Positions 28,693 to 37,638 are shown, counted from the first letter of the stretch. The stretch is DNA of 50,359 nucleotides from Clostridiales bacterium (GCA_012521375.1 JAAYMO010000044.1:1-50359), one strand, 5' to 3'. Notes: a model not told the origin generated them from the letters alone. Program-made: numbers and translations.

Positions 28693-29435
28693 ATCCAATA
28701 CCTATTGTTTTCTAACGAAGCAATTATTATTGTAGTATTATCTGTCTCAATCATTTTACCAATTGTTTTGCCTAGTTCAACCATATTTACATTATCTGCT
28801 TTGTTCAGCAAAACAATTTTCTTAGCTTTAGAAGGCGTATTCTTAAATAATCCTTGAGGATGGTTAATCAGCTTAGCAAGCATAATTTCATTGATTACAT
28901 CACCCAGACTGCATTGAGTAATGAAACAAAACTCATCTAACCTGTGTACATTTTCTTCATTTGCAATCATCCCTATTGAATCTAGACCTATGACACCTAT
29001 ATTGATTGTTGTGTTTGCAGGTACCATAGGTTCCCAATTAGCCGGAGCTTTGATTGGCTTCCTTTTTGATCCATCTGCTTCCACTAATATAAAGTCAAAT
29101 ATATGATTGTTATATAGTTCATCTGCTAAAGAAATATCTATTCCCTTAATCTTTTCTTCATCTGTAATATGGCTACCTATAACAAATACTCCCTTTTTAT
29201 TTATGGATTCAGCATATTTAAGCAATGCTTTTCTATCGCTATTAATATACATATCATCATAAATGTCTTTTGGGGGTATAAATATATGGGTTGTTGTTGA
29301 TAAAAGAATTCTTTTGTTGCATTTTCTCAATTCCCTAGATAGCCGATAAAGCAGTGTAGTCTTACCTCCTACTCCAACAATTGAAATAAACTGTTTTTTG
29401 TTTATATTTATATTCAAAGCTTCAATAGTATTCAT
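28689..29435 (-). CDS. yqeC: YqeC-type accessory protein for selenium-dependent Mo hydroxylases
   Basis: About 248 residues with an N-terminal P-loop (SIVGVGGKTTLLYRL), then STTTHIFIPP, VEADGSKRKPIKAP and NKADNV, the recognised pattern of the YqeC family. This family co-occurs with selenium-dependent molybdenum hydroxylases (purine/xanthine type); its exact chemistry is not settled. No hydroxylase gene is in this window. AAAGGTGATATAT precedes the ATG at 29435; a GTG at 29444 is a weaker alternative. It overlaps the mocA-like gene. Confidence 0.88.
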   Translation of the reverse strand: MNTIEALNININKKQFISIVGVGGKTTLLYRLSRELRKCNKRILLSTTTHIFIPPKDIYDDMYINSDRKALLKYAESINKKGVFVIGSHITDEEKIKGIDISLADELYNNHIFDFILVEADGSKRKPIKAPANWEPMVPANTTINIGVIGLDSIGMIANEENVHRLDEFCFITQCSLGDVINEIMLAKLINHPQGLFKNTPSKAKKIVLLNKADNVNMVELGKTIGKMIETDNTTIIIASLENNRYWM

Positions 29436-29482
29436 ATATATCACCTTTTACAACAAGAATACCATAAATCATCTTTATAATA

Positions 29483-29502
29483 AAGAAAAAGCCCAAGGGC
29501 TT
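29483..29502 (-). terminator. Terminator after gerW
   Basis: Minus strand: AAGCCCTTGGGCTT hairpin followed by TTTCTTTATT. It overlaps the last two bases of the gerW stop codon region. Confidence 0.7.
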
Positions 29503-29899
29503 ATTCTTTATTCTCATCGGAGCTTTCATCACAAGATTTACCTTCATTTTTGTTAACATTTATCTTATTTATCAATTCAGGCACCATATTTATCAGTTTT
29601 TCCAGGTTTTGTTTTTGCTTTAACTGCAACAAACTGACCTCTCCATCTTTGATAACCAGTATGGCATCAGGGGATATTTTGGCACCTACACCTATACCGC
29701 CGCCGCCACCTTCTGAACCCTTAGGATCCTTCCCTTGGCCAGCGCCTCCGGAACAACCAAAGGAAACAGTTATAATCGGTATTAAAGTAACTTCTCCAAC
29801 GGTTATTGATTCTCCAATCACTGTTTCTGATTTTAAGAAATTTTTAAGCTTTTCGAATGCCATTTCCAAACTGTTGTCGATAAGCAATTTATCCATCAT
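29501..29899 (-). CDS. gerW: GerW/YtfJ-family sporulation protein
   Basis: 132 residues with the family hallmarks: an N-terminal helix, GEVTLIPIITVSFGCSGG, a glycine-rich loop (GSEGGGGGIGVGAKISP) and a following beta strand with AILVIKDGEVSLL. GerW (YtfJ) is a spore protein important for germinant response in Bacillus. It is the last gene of the sigma/anti-sigma/DUF2953 operon, 54 bp after DUF2953, followed by a terminator. GAGGAGG lies just before the ATG. This order (DUF2953 then ytfJ) recurs in spore formers as far as I recall. Confidence 0.92.
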   Translation of the reverse strand: MMDKLLIDNSLEMAFEKLKNFLKSETVIGESITVGEVTLIPIITVSFGCSGGAGQGKDPKGSEGGGGGIGVGAKISPDAILVIKDGEVSLLQLKQKQNLEKLINMVPELINKINVNKNEGKSCDESSDENKE

Positions 29900-29953
29900 T
29901 ATACCTCCTCTTGTTTACTCTTTTTTACCATCTATTATCATTTACACTTGCAT

Positions 29954-30622
29954 CTAACCAAAAGTTTCAACTTTTTTTAGATTTTTAAATTTTTTTCTTA
30001 CATTTTTATTTAAAAAAAATTTTAAAGACATTAGCAATATGGTGCCGATACTAATCTTCCCATCAACATTCATATTCATATATATTACTTCCTCTTCAAA
30101 TATAGGCTGTATATCAAAGTTACCCATTGGTATGATTTCTTTCAGGCAATAGATCAGTCCTGAAAGGCAACCTGTTATGCTGGGATCATCAAATCCAAAA
30201 GATAGCTTTAGGTTAAAAGCTTTAGGTTTTACAACTCTCATGGTATTTCGGATATATATGCATATTTCTTTTAAAAAGCTTTTATCCAGTATTTCTCTAA
30301 TATCAAATTTACTTTTCTTCTTTAGGTCGTTTTTTTTGACCTTATCTTTAACTCTGGTTTTCTTTTTTATATTGTTTTTTGATTTCAAAGCTATCTCTCT
30401 ATTGAATATTATAAGATTTGATGCAAAAGCTTCAGCATTATCATATGTACCACTTATACCTAAAAATTTAGCCCATATAATTTTTATTCTTAATGCTATT
30501 CCTTGGTCATATTTTATATTTATATAATAATCAAAGGGTATTATTGATAATAATGCTATTAAAACAAAAACTATAGATAAAAATATAAGAAACAATTTCA
30601 ATATAAATGCAAGAACAGTCAA
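29954..30622 (-). CDS. DUF2953 membrane-anchored protein
   Basis: 222 residues: one N-terminal transmembrane helix (about 5-28), a beta-rich region, a very basic linker (KSKNNIKKKTRVKDKVKK) around 75-105, then the DUF2953 C-terminal domain with LKLSFGFDDPSITGCLSGLIYCLK. It is known as a sporulation-associated family of unknown mechanism. Translation starts at TTG after GGAGGGCAT. It lies 13 bp after the anti-sigma gene and before gerW. Confidence 0.88.
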   Translation of the reverse strand: MTVLAFILKLFLIFLSIVFVLIALLSIIPFDYYINIKYDQGIALRIKIIWAKFLGISGTYDNAEAFASNLIIFNREIALKSKNNIKKKTRVKDKVKKNDLKKKSKFDIREILDKSFLKEICIYIRNTMRVVKPKAFNLKLSFGFDDPSITGCLSGLIYCLKEIIPMGNFDIQPIFEEEVIYMNMNVDGKISIGTILLMSLKFFLNKNVRKKFKNLKKVETFG

Positions 30623-30635
30623 ATGCCCTCCCTCC

Positions 30636-31058
30636 TTATTTTGCTTTTTTTCTGTTTAGTGGCAATAAGCTTATCCTAGCATTTTTATATTTTGTTCTCA
30701 CTTTTCGTCTTATAAATGGTACTCCAGGAATATATTCAAGAAATCTTGAAGAGTTTTCAAGTATTATGCTATTCATTCTTACAGTATCATTGATAAAATC
30801 TTTTAGCTTTTTCTCCTGCTCTATCTCCGCAAATATATTGTCTATTGTAAGCTCGGTCATAGTAGAAAGTTTATCTTCATGTCCTGTAAATCCTTGAAAC
30901 AAAGATTTTAGAGTTTTATCCACAGTATAAAGTGCTTCTAAGTCTTCTACGCAGCTTGAACAAACCTTTAAGTGTTCTGAAAGGAAAATCATCTCTAAAG
31001 GTTCTATGCTATTATCAATCAAAGCTTGTAGTAGTGCTTTGTCAAATTTGCATTCCAT
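30636..31058 (-). CDS. Zinc-finger anti-sigma factor without a membrane segment
   Basis: 140 residues with an N-terminal anti-sigma zinc finger of the HC-x2-C type: Cys3, then H29-x3-C33-x2-C36 in SEHLKVCSSC. The remaining part is helical and basic, and I see no transmembrane helix, so it should be cytosolic. It overlaps the sigma gene by 17 bp, the classic pairing, and would sequester that sigma factor. GGAGG precedes the ATG. The signal that releases it is unknown. Confidence 0.82.
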   Translation of the reverse strand: MECKFDKALLQALIDNSIEPLEMIFLSEHLKVCSSCVEDLEALYTVDKTLKSLFQGFTGHEDKLSTMTELTIDNIFAEIEQEKKLKDFINDTVRMNSIILENSSRFLEYIPGVPFIRRKVRTKYKNARISLLPLNRKKAK

Positions 31059-31632
31059 CTCCGTACACCTCCTGTTTCTTGGACAAATATTGTTTAAGTG
31101 TTGCGCGTGCTCTGTAGAGATCTGTTTTTACAGTACCTATAGGCTGATTCATAGCCAGAGATATATCTTTATATGACAAATCTTCAAAATATCTTAATGC
31201 TATAACCATTCTCTGCCTTGAGGGCAGTTTTTCTAATAATTCTTTCATTGCTTCTTTTAATTCAATCCTCTCAAATTCTTCTTCTAAATCCTCATTTGAA
31301 GCAAGTACATCTCCTAATACTAAATCATTACTGGTTACGGCATTCAAAGATATTAAATTAGTTGATGAAGCTCTTTTGAAATTCAAGCATGTATTTACTG
31401 CAACTTTTCTAATCCACGGGTGAAATGGCTTCTTTACATCGTATTTATCAATAAATCTAAATATCTTTATATATATTTCTTGTACCAAATCCAGGGCATC
31501 ATGACTGTTTCCAGTATAGCCCATGCATAAAGTAAAAAGGTATCTTTCATAGGTTTTACATAACTCAGTAAATGCCTGCTTATCTCTTTCTTTGCATGCC
31601 ATCAGCAAATCTTTATCAACCATCTCAACCAC
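31042..31632 (-). CDS. ECF-type RNA polymerase sigma factor
   Basis: About 196 residues with sigma region 2 (AFTELCKTYERYLFTLC..DALDLVQEIYIKIFRF, WIRKVAVNTCLNFKR) and region 4 (LEKLPSRQRMVIALRYFEDLSYKDI, MNQPIGTVKTDLYRAR). The ATG at 31650 coincides with the predicted transcription start and has no ribosome site. GGAGGT at 31643-31648 better serves the GTG at 31632 (or the ATG at 31623). It is first in the operon with anti-sigma, DUF2953 and gerW, so it may act in sporulation or envelope stress. Confidence 0.9.
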   Translation of the reverse strand: MVEMVDKDLLMACKERDKQAFTELCKTYERYLFTLCMGYTGNSHDALDLVQEIYIKIFRFIDKYDVKKPFHPWIRKVAVNTCLNFKRASSTNLISLNAVTSNDLVLGDVLASNEDLEEEFERIELKEAMKELLEKLPSRQRMVIALRYFEDLSYKDISLAMNQPIGTVKTDLYRARATLKQYLSKKQEVYGDGMQI

Positions 31633-31658
31633 GATGCTATCAACCTCCATACATTAAG

Positions 31659-31687
31659 TATACAATATGAAATTAGAAAAAGTTTCA
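31659..31687 (-). promoter_or_regulatory. Candidate ECF (self-regulated) promoter of the sigma operon
   Basis: Minus strand: -35 TGAAAC (31682-31687) followed by TTTTT, a 17-bp spacer, and -10-like TGTATA (31659-31664). The TGAAAC box followed by a T tract is typical of ECF sigma promoters. Confidence 0.5.
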
Positions 31688-31769
31688 ATTTCAGCTATTT
31701 ATTAATTATTTATTTTAATAATCATGTGGAAATAATATATTAGGACATAGTTTTGAAAGGGTGATTCAT

Positions 31770-32192
31770 TTGAAAATCAGAGAATTGATGACAACTGATG
31801 TGAGAACTATTCCATCAAACGCTACTATAAAAGACGCAGCAGAAATTATGCATAATATTAATGTAGGTTCAATTCCTGTAGTGGATAATAATAATAAACT
31901 AGTTGGAATAGTTACAGATAGAGATATAGTATTGCGCTCTGTAGCTAAAGGGCAAGATCCAAATATAAAAGTTTCCGATGTCATGAGCAGAGATATTAAA
32001 ACTATAAGCCCAGATACTGATGTTCATGAAGCAGCAGATTTAATGGCCGAAAAACAAATAAGAAGACTGCCTGTAGTAGATAATGGAAATCTTGTTGGAA
32101 TTGTTTCAATAGGCGATCTGGCTGTAGAAGGTAAATATGAGGACGAAGCTGGAGAAGCCCTCCATAACATTTCAAAAAATACTCTATCATGA
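31770..32192 (+). CDS. Tandem CBS-domain protein
   Basis: About 140 residues made of two CBS domains (5-60 and 70-125): IRELMTTDVRTIP, GSIPVVDNNNKLVGIVTDRD and DVMSRDIKTISPD, RRLPVVDNGNLVGIVSIGD. Such stand-alone pairs bind adenine nucleotides (AMP, ATP, SAM or c-di-AMP) and sense energy or second messengers; the ligand is unknown. The start is TTG at 31770, six bases after AGGGTG; a GTG three codons upstream touches that site. Monocistronic, with a terminator. Confidence 0.9.
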   Translation: MKIRELMTTDVRTIPSNATIKDAAEIMHNINVGSIPVVDNNNKLVGIVTDRDIVLRSVAKGQDPNIKVSDVMSRDIKTISPDTDVHEAADLMAEKQIRRLPVVDNGNLVGIVSIGDLAVEGKYEDEAGEALHNISKNTLS

Positions 32193-32198
32193 GCCTAT

Positions 32199-32226
32199 GC
32201 CTCTGGCTTAACCAGAGGCTTTTTTA
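32199..32226 (+). terminator. Terminator after the CBS gene
   Basis: Stem GCCTCTGG/CCAGAGGC with loop CTTAA, followed by six T. Confidence 0.92.
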
Positions 32227-32325
32227 AAAGTTTTATTTAACATTTTGACTTGCTGAATTCTCCTTTATTATGAATATAAGATTACTGTCAGGTTAAAATG
32301 TATTACTGATAGTGAGGTGTTTATT

Positions 32326-33021
32326 TTGCTAATCGTATTTATCAGGACAATAATTTTATATTTTTTGATAGTTATAATAATGCGACTTATGGGTAAAAGG
32401 CAAATAGGCCAGCTACAGCCTTCTGAATTAGTAGTTGCCTTGATTATTGCAGACTTGGCTGCAATACCTATGGGTAATACAGGTATACCTCTTATTGCAG
32501 GTATTATACCTATATTGACATTATTTGTATGTGAAGCATTATTATCTTACATATCTTTGAAAAGCCAAATAGCCAGGAGAATTATATCGGGAAAACCTAG
32601 CATTGTTATTGAGAAAGGAAATATTTTAGAACATGAACTAAGAAAGCAAAGATTCAATATAGATGATCTGATGGAACAACTCAGGTTAAAAAATGTATCT
32701 GATATAAAAGATGTGGAATATGCCATATTAGAAACAGGAGGCCAGATCAGTATAATATTAAAAACTGAAAAAAAAACCGTTACAAGGGAAGATCTCAATT
32801 TAAAACTTCCTTATGAAGGCTTGCCCATATCTTTAATAATTGATGGCTATGTAAATCATCAAAACCTTAGTATTGCAGGCCATGACATAAATTGGCTTCA
32901 AAACCAGCTTAAGAAAAACAATATTAAATCACCAAAGGATATACTATTTGCTTATATATCTGAAGATAAAAAATTTATTTATCAATTAAAAGATGTTGCA
33001 AAAGGGGAGTATAACAATTGA
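32326..33021 (+). CDS. DUF421 (YetF/YdfR-family) membrane protein
   Basis: About 231 residues: three N-terminal transmembrane helices with the family signature MGKRQIGQLQPSELVVALIIADLAA, then a cytosolic C-terminal domain with RFNIDDLMEQLR. YetF-type proteins occur in spore formers; biochemical role unknown. GAGGT lies seven bases before the TTG at 32326. The stop overlaps the DUF4363 start as TTGA. The pair DUF421-DUF4363 is a recurrent clostridial arrangement. Confidence 0.9.
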   Translation: MLIVFIRTIILYFLIVIIMRLMGKRQIGQLQPSELVVALIIADLAAIPMGNTGIPLIAGIIPILTLFVCEALLSYISLKSQIARRIISGKPSIVIEKGNILEHELRKQRFNIDDLMEQLRLKNVSDIKDVEYAILETGGQISIILKTEKKTVTREDLNLKLPYEGLPISLIIDGYVNHQNLSIAGHDINWLQNQLKKNNIKSPKDILFAYISEDKKFIYQLKDVAKGEYNN

Positions 33022-33398
33022 GAATAATTGTATTTACATGTATTATTATTGTATCAATTATAGCTTTAGGTTCAATCTCAATAAACATATTAGAAAATAA
33101 TACAAAAATTCTTGGAGATTTAATAACCAAGATTGAAGATGAAATAAAACATGAAAGATGGGAAGAAGTAGTTAAGATAGAAAAGCAGCTGAAAAATCAG
33201 TGGAAAAAATACGAAAAAACTTGGCCCATGTTGATAGATCATACGGATGTTGACAAGGTTAACACTTATCTTTCAGAGCTTGAGATCTTTATTGCCAAAA
33301 AAGATGAAACCATGGCCGCATCGAAACTTGCAGTATTAAAGCTATTGATGAAAAATATACCTGAAAAAGAATATGTTACTCTACAGAATATATTTTAA
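33018..33398 (+). CDS. DUF4363 protein
   Basis: 126 residues: an N-terminal membrane helix (about 3-22) and a helical extracytoplasmic or cytosolic hairpin with WEEVVKIEKQLKNQWKKYEKTWPMLIDH, the pattern of DUF4363. Translation begins with TTG in a 4-bp overlap with DUF421. Its 3' end overlaps the 3' end of the convergent pseudouridine synthase gene by 18 bp. Confidence 0.82.
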   Translation: MRIIVFTCIIIVSIIALGSISINILENNTKILGDLITKIEDEIKHERWEEVVKIEKQLKNQWKKYEKTWPMLIDHTDVDKVNTYLSELEIFIAKKDETMAASKLAVLKLLMKNIPEKEYVTLQNIF

Positions 33399-34280
33399 TC
33401 CTAACATATTAATAAGTTTTTTTATATCATCAGGTATACCTGCATATAATTCTATAGGCTCACGGGTTACGGGGTGAATAAAGGATATTTTTTCCGCATG
33501 TAGCCCTTGTCTATGTATTAACCTGGAAGCTTCTCCATATAATTCATCTCCTATGAGAGGATGGCCTATATGGGACATATGGACCCTTATTTGATGAGTT
33601 CTTCCAGTAATCAAATCAATTCGTAATAAACTAGATTTTTCATTTTTATCGATTACTTCATATGCAGTTATAGATTTTTGTCCTTCTTCGTTTACTATCC
33701 TCTTAATGCTGTATTCGTTCTCTCTTTTTATGGGCAGATCAATTATTTCTCTATCTTTAGATACCATACCTTTTACTATTGCAATATATTCTTTGCTTAT
33801 GAAAGAATCTTCCTTTGACATTAAATATTGAATGTGTGAATTTTTAGCAAAAATTACTACCCCTGATGTATCTTTATCAAGTCTGTTTATTGGCCTAATC
33901 TTAATGCTTCTTCCCACGTTCATATAATAATAAGCTAAAGCATTAGCTAGTGTTCCTGTAAGATGGCCTCTTGTAGGATGAACCGGCATATCAGGCGGCT
34001 TGTTTACTGCGATTATATAATCATCTTCATAGATAATATCCAAATCAATAGCTTCAGGTATTACATTTTTTGATTCTTCATCCAATAGTATAATTTCAAG
34101 CCGATCACCTGCTTTTAGTTTTTTTGTTACATAAACTGCTTCCCCATTTAAAAGTATTGAAGAGTTCTTTTTTAACTTTACAAGAGTTCTATTAGATATT
34201 AGCATATGATTCTTGAGATAATCTTTTATACTCTTACCTGAGTGTTCTTCAGTGATTAAATATTCATTGTAATGCTTCAT
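33381..34280 (-). CDS. RluA-family pseudouridine synthase (paralogue 1)
   Basis: 299 residues: an N-terminal S4-like RNA-binding domain (LITEEHSGKSIKDYLK..LLNGEAVY) and the RluA catalytic domain, with catalytic Asp in INRLDKDTSGVV and the later GRTHQIRVHMSHIGHPLIGD. Converts uridine to pseudouridine in rRNA or tRNA; target not predictable. It starts 2 bp after the preceding pseudouridine synthase gene, in the order nhaC-rluA2-rluA1. Complete. Confidence 0.92.
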   Translation of the reverse strand: MKHYNEYLITEEHSGKSIKDYLKNHMLISNRTLVKLKKNSSILLNGEAVYVTKKLKAGDRLEIILLDEESKNVIPEAIDLDIIYEDDYIIAVNKPPDMPVHPTRGHLTGTLANALAYYYMNVGRSIKIRPINRLDKDTSGVVIFAKNSHIQYLMSKEDSFISKEYIAIVKGMVSKDREIIDLPIKRENEYSIKRIVNEEGQKSITAYEVIDKNEKSSLLRIDLITGRTHQIRVHMSHIGHPLIGDELYGEASRLIHRQGLHAEKISFIHPVTREPIELYAGIPDDIKKLINMLGLKYIL

Positions 34281-34282
34281 GG

Positions 34283-35164
34283 TTACGCTTCTCCTCTAAG
34301 TTTTTGCAACAGCATAAGTATATCAGAAGGCAGTCCAGCCTTTAAATTAATATTTTTTTTATCTATAGGATGAAGAAAATTAAGCTGCCAAGCATGTAAG
34401 GCCTGCCGCTCTATATCATCATCCGGTCCGCCATATAGCTTATCGCCTAATAACGGATGCCCTATGCTGCTGAAATGAACCCGTATCTGATGGGTCTTGC
34501 CTGTTTTTATAATTACTGATACTAAAGATGCATCTTCATATTCCTCTAATACTTGGTACTCTGTAACTGCTGATTTTCCCTCATCAGAAATGTATCTTCT
34601 GCCTTCTGTATCCGTATCATCGCTTATAGGAAGTCTTATTTTGCCACATTTATCAGAAGGGACTCCTGAAATAACTGCTATATATTTCTTTTCCATAGTT
34701 TCTGCCGAGTACCTGTCCAATAAGCTATGAGCTTGGGAACTTTTTGCTGCAACAACTATGCCTGACGTATTCATATCGATTCTGTTAAAGAATCTGACAG
34801 GTTCCCTGATGCCTCTCATATCTAAATAGTATCTTATACCGTTTGCCAGTGTACCACTTATATGATTCTTTGTTGGGTGAACTAGTAAATTAGGTGGTTT
34901 GTTTATCGCCAGGATATGGTCATCCTCATATATAATAGAAAGTTTCATCATCTCGGGTTTTATATAGTCTTCACTTATATCTTCCTCTAAAATCAATATA
35001 TCCCCATCTTTCAATTTTGTGTCTCCATAGGCTTTTTTGCCATTAACTTTAATTCCCATACTCAATAGCTTTTTAGCTTTTCTTGAGGATAAATCCATGT
35101 TTTCTTTTAAATATGCCAACAATGTTTTTCTATTATCTGATAGCTTGACTATATGTTTCTTCAT
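34283..35164 (-). CDS. RluA-family pseudouridine synthase (paralogue 2)
   Basis: 293 residues with an S4 domain at the N-terminus (LSSRKAKKLLSMGIKVNGKK) and catalytic motif FNRIDMNTSGIVV, then GKTHQIRVHFSSIGHPLLGD. The motif has Ile where most relatives have Leu, a mild change; the catalytic Asp is kept. AGAGG precedes the ATG, which lies 32 bp inside the 3' end of nhaC. Followed at 2 bp by paralogue 1. Confidence 0.92.
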   Translation of the reverse strand: MKKHIVKLSDNRKTLLAYLKENMDLSSRKAKKLLSMGIKVNGKKAYGDTKLKDGDILILEEDISEDYIKPEMMKLSIIYEDDHILAINKPPNLLVHPTKNHISGTLANGIRYYLDMRGIREPVRFFNRIDMNTSGIVVAAKSSQAHSLLDRYSAETMEKKYIAVISGVPSDKCGKIRLPISDDTDTEGRRYISDEGKSAVTEYQVLEEYEDASLVSVIIKTGKTHQIRVHFSSIGHPLLGDKLYGGPDDDIERQALHAWQLNFLHPIDKKNINLKAGLPSDILMLLQKLRGEA

Positions 35165-36542
35165 TGGTTTTGCCTCTTTTTTCTTTTAAATTATAGTTAT
35201 AGAATGACATCACATAAACTACTGCAATTATAGGCATGATATAGGATAGAAATGCGTAGGGCATAAAATCCATTACTTCTACTCCCATAATGGTAGCAGG
35301 TGTCAAAGCAGCTACATTCCATGGAATTATAGAACTTATCATGACACCTGAATCTGAAAGCAATCTAGCAAATACTCTTTTATCAATATCCATATCTTTA
35401 TATCTGCTCATCAATACTCCTGCAGGAATTATTATAGAAATCACCTGATTGCACATAAATAATGCTGAAACAATGCTGAAAGCTATAGTAAAAAGCAAAA
35501 GACATTTTGGGGTTTTAATTCTTTTTAATATAGGTTCAACTAAAGTTTCAACAATTTTAGTACCTTCAAACATTCCATTTAGGGATGTTGTAAAAATTAG
35601 AACCAAAAGCATAGTTTTGAAAGATATAAGTCCTCCGCCGGAAAGAACAACGCTGTATTCTGAAGGTATATTTGGATGGAAACCAATCAAAGCAGCTTTA
35701 ATTACATCTATCACCGATATTTTCTGATATATCACTGAAAAAGCTGCTCCGATTACCACTGATGCAGCCATTGTATATAAAGCAGTAAATTTAAGAGCGT
35801 AAAAAATTATAAGTATAAGCGGCGGTATCAATAACAAAGGAGTAATATTTACATATTGAGCTAATAAACTTTTATAATTTGAAACACTAACGGGATTATA
35901 AGCATCATATGAATAGTTTAATCCAACAAAATAATAAAAAATACATGTCAGTATTACACCAGCAAATAATGTTCTCATAAAAAATTTGAAATTATCACGG
36001 GGATCAGTTTCAGTCATGTTGGCAACAAGATTAAATACACTTGAGATTGGAGCACTTCTATCCCCCACAAAGGCTGCAGATACAACTGTTCCCGCTATCA
36101 CCGGCTGTGGTATATTCATAGCACTTCCCAATCCTATTAATACAATTCCCACAGTGCTTACAGTTCCTGAAGAAGTTCCCATAAGTATTGCTATTACAAA
36201 AGTTATTATAAAAGATGATACAACGAAAAGCTCTCTGTTAATCATACCAAAGCTGTAATAAAGCATGGCAGGTATTACTCCGCCTATCTTCCATATTCCT
36301 ATAAGCATAGCGATCATTGACATCATTATCAACACTCTGATACTCTTTTTCAACCCTGAATATGCAAAAGTAATCAGTGTTTTTGCACTATAATCATTAA
36401 TTATTCCGACAATAAATGTGGCAGCTAAACCAATAATTAATCCATAGTATAAAGGATTGTTCAAAATGAATAAATTAATAATCAAAGCAAAGATTAAAAT
36501 AATTATTACTGCAACACACTGAGTATAAGGTACTCTTTTCAT
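35133..36542 (-). CDS. NhaC-type Na+/H+ antiporter
   Basis: 469 residues, about eleven to twelve transmembrane helices. Family-like segments include GTSSGTVSTVGIVLIGLG, the FVGDRSAPISS loop and SDSGVMISSIIPWNVAA, typical of NhaC antiporters, which exchange sodium (or a metabolite) against protons. This fits a cell with a Na+-type V-ATPase, but substrate is inferred. First gene of the nhaC-rluA-rluA group. ATG start with a weak AGGAAG site. Confidence 0.88.
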   Translation of the reverse strand: MKRVPYTQCVAVIIILIFALIINLFILNNPLYYGLIIGLAATFIVGIINDYSAKTLITFAYSGLKKSIRVLIMMSMIAMLIGIWKIGGVIPAMLYYSFGMINRELFVVSSFIITFVIAILMGTSSGTVSTVGIVLIGLGSAMNIPQPVIAGTVVSAAFVGDRSAPISSVFNLVANMTETDPRDNFKFFMRTLFAGVILTCIFYYFVGLNYSYDAYNPVSVSNYKSLLAQYVNITPLLLIPPLILIIFYALKFTALYTMAASVVIGAAFSVIYQKISVIDVIKAALIGFHPNIPSEYSVVLSGGGLISFKTMLLVLIFTTSLNGMFEGTKIVETLVEPILKRIKTPKCLLLFTIAFSIVSALFMCNQVISIIIPAGVLMSRYKDMDIDKRVFARLLSDSGVMISSIIPWNVAALTPATIMGVEVMDFMPYAFLSYIMPIIAVVYVMSFYNYNLKEKRGKTNEETYSQAIR

Positions 36543-36690
36543 TCTAACTTCCTCTTTTAAAATTAAATAGAAATTTTCTTTTATGTTTAATTAAAAGTTT
36601 TCACATATGCAATCAGAACAATTCTATAACACAAAGTACAAAAGTTCCAATACAAGATAATTTAATAATGGATTCCTTTTTCTATAGTGT

Positions 36691-37638
36691 TTAATAGTCA
36701 AAAAGATGCTTTAGTATATTTGCATATTTCTTGGGTATATTGCTATACCATGTTTTATCTTTTAAATATCCCAGCTCTTGGGGAGCTTCCTCTACTCTTA
36801 TTATATGAGCCAATAGCAATTGGTGGTTTAAGTCAAAATTTTTTTTAAAATAATCGTTAATTTTTTTATCTCCATATTTTACATCACCTATAATAGGATG
36901 TCCTATGCTGGATAAATGAACACGTATTTGATGAAATCTTCCTGTAATCAGCTGAACATAAAGTAGAGAAAATTCTCCGTTATCATCTCTTTTTTCATAA
37001 TATGTTATAGATTCTTTCCCTTCATCAGCTAGTAGTGCTTTTTTGGCTTTTTCATCTTTCCTCAAAAAGCCTGAAATTTGTCCATTTAAATCTGTGCTGC
37101 CCTTTACTACGCAAAGATACAACTTTTTCAATTTTCTTTCCCTAATCATTTCATTTACTGCTTTCAAACTTTTATAGTTTTTGGCAGCAATAACCAAACC
37201 GGCAGTATTTCTATCCAGTCTGTTACATAATGAGGGTGAAAAAGTGGGAGAGGTGTTTTGTCCTTGAGATAACTGAATATGATATTGTATCCTGTGTATC
37301 AGGGTATCTTTGTCTTTCGAGCTTCTAGGATGGCTCAAAAGTCCAGCAGGCTTATCTACTACCATTATGTTTTCATCTTCGTAAATAATACTTAAGCCGC
37401 CAGCTTTGTCAATTATATTTTTCTCAATAAACCCAGATTCCACATTCATATTTCTAAAATTGACAATGTCATCAACAGCCAATATATAATTTTCTTTGGA
37501 TTTTCTCCCATTTACCTTGATTTTACCCTTTCTTATACCTTTGTATATTTCACTTAAGGTAGCTTCTTTCATAAGCTTTCTTAAAAATCTATCTAATCGT
37601 TGACCTGCTTCATTTTCTGTTATTTTAATTTCTTTCAT
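36691..37638 (-). CDS. RluA-family pseudouridine synthase (paralogue 3)
   Basis: 315 residues: S4 domain (GQRLDRFLRKLM..IRKGKIKVNGRK) and catalytic domain with CNRLDRNTAGLVIAAKN and GRFHQIRVHLSSIGHPIIGD; length and pattern are RluC/RluD-like. Monocistronic, separate from the other two. GGTGGGG precedes a TTG-ATG pair; the ATG at 37638 has the better spacing. The RNA target is not predictable. Confidence 0.92.
   Translation of the reverse strand: MKEIKITENEAGQRLDRFLRKLMKEATLSEIYKGIRKGKIKVNGRKSKENYILAVDDIVNFRNMNVESGFIEKNIIDKAGGLSIIYEDENIMVVDKPAGLLSHPRSSKDKDTLIHRIQYHIQLSQGQNTSPTFSPSLCNRLDRNTAGLVIAAKNYKSLKAVNEMIRERKLKKLYLCVVKGSTDLNGQISGFLRKDEKAKKALLADEGKESITYYEKRDDNGEFSLLYVQLITGRFHQIRVHLSSIGHPIIGDVKYGDKKINDYFKKNFDLNHQLLLAHIIRVEEAPQELGYLKDKTWYSNIPKKYANILKHLFDY

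Noticed and set aside
36543-36690. Terminator or regulator between nhaC and the third pseudouridine synthase gene
   Set aside because: Only AT-rich sequence without a convincing hairpin.
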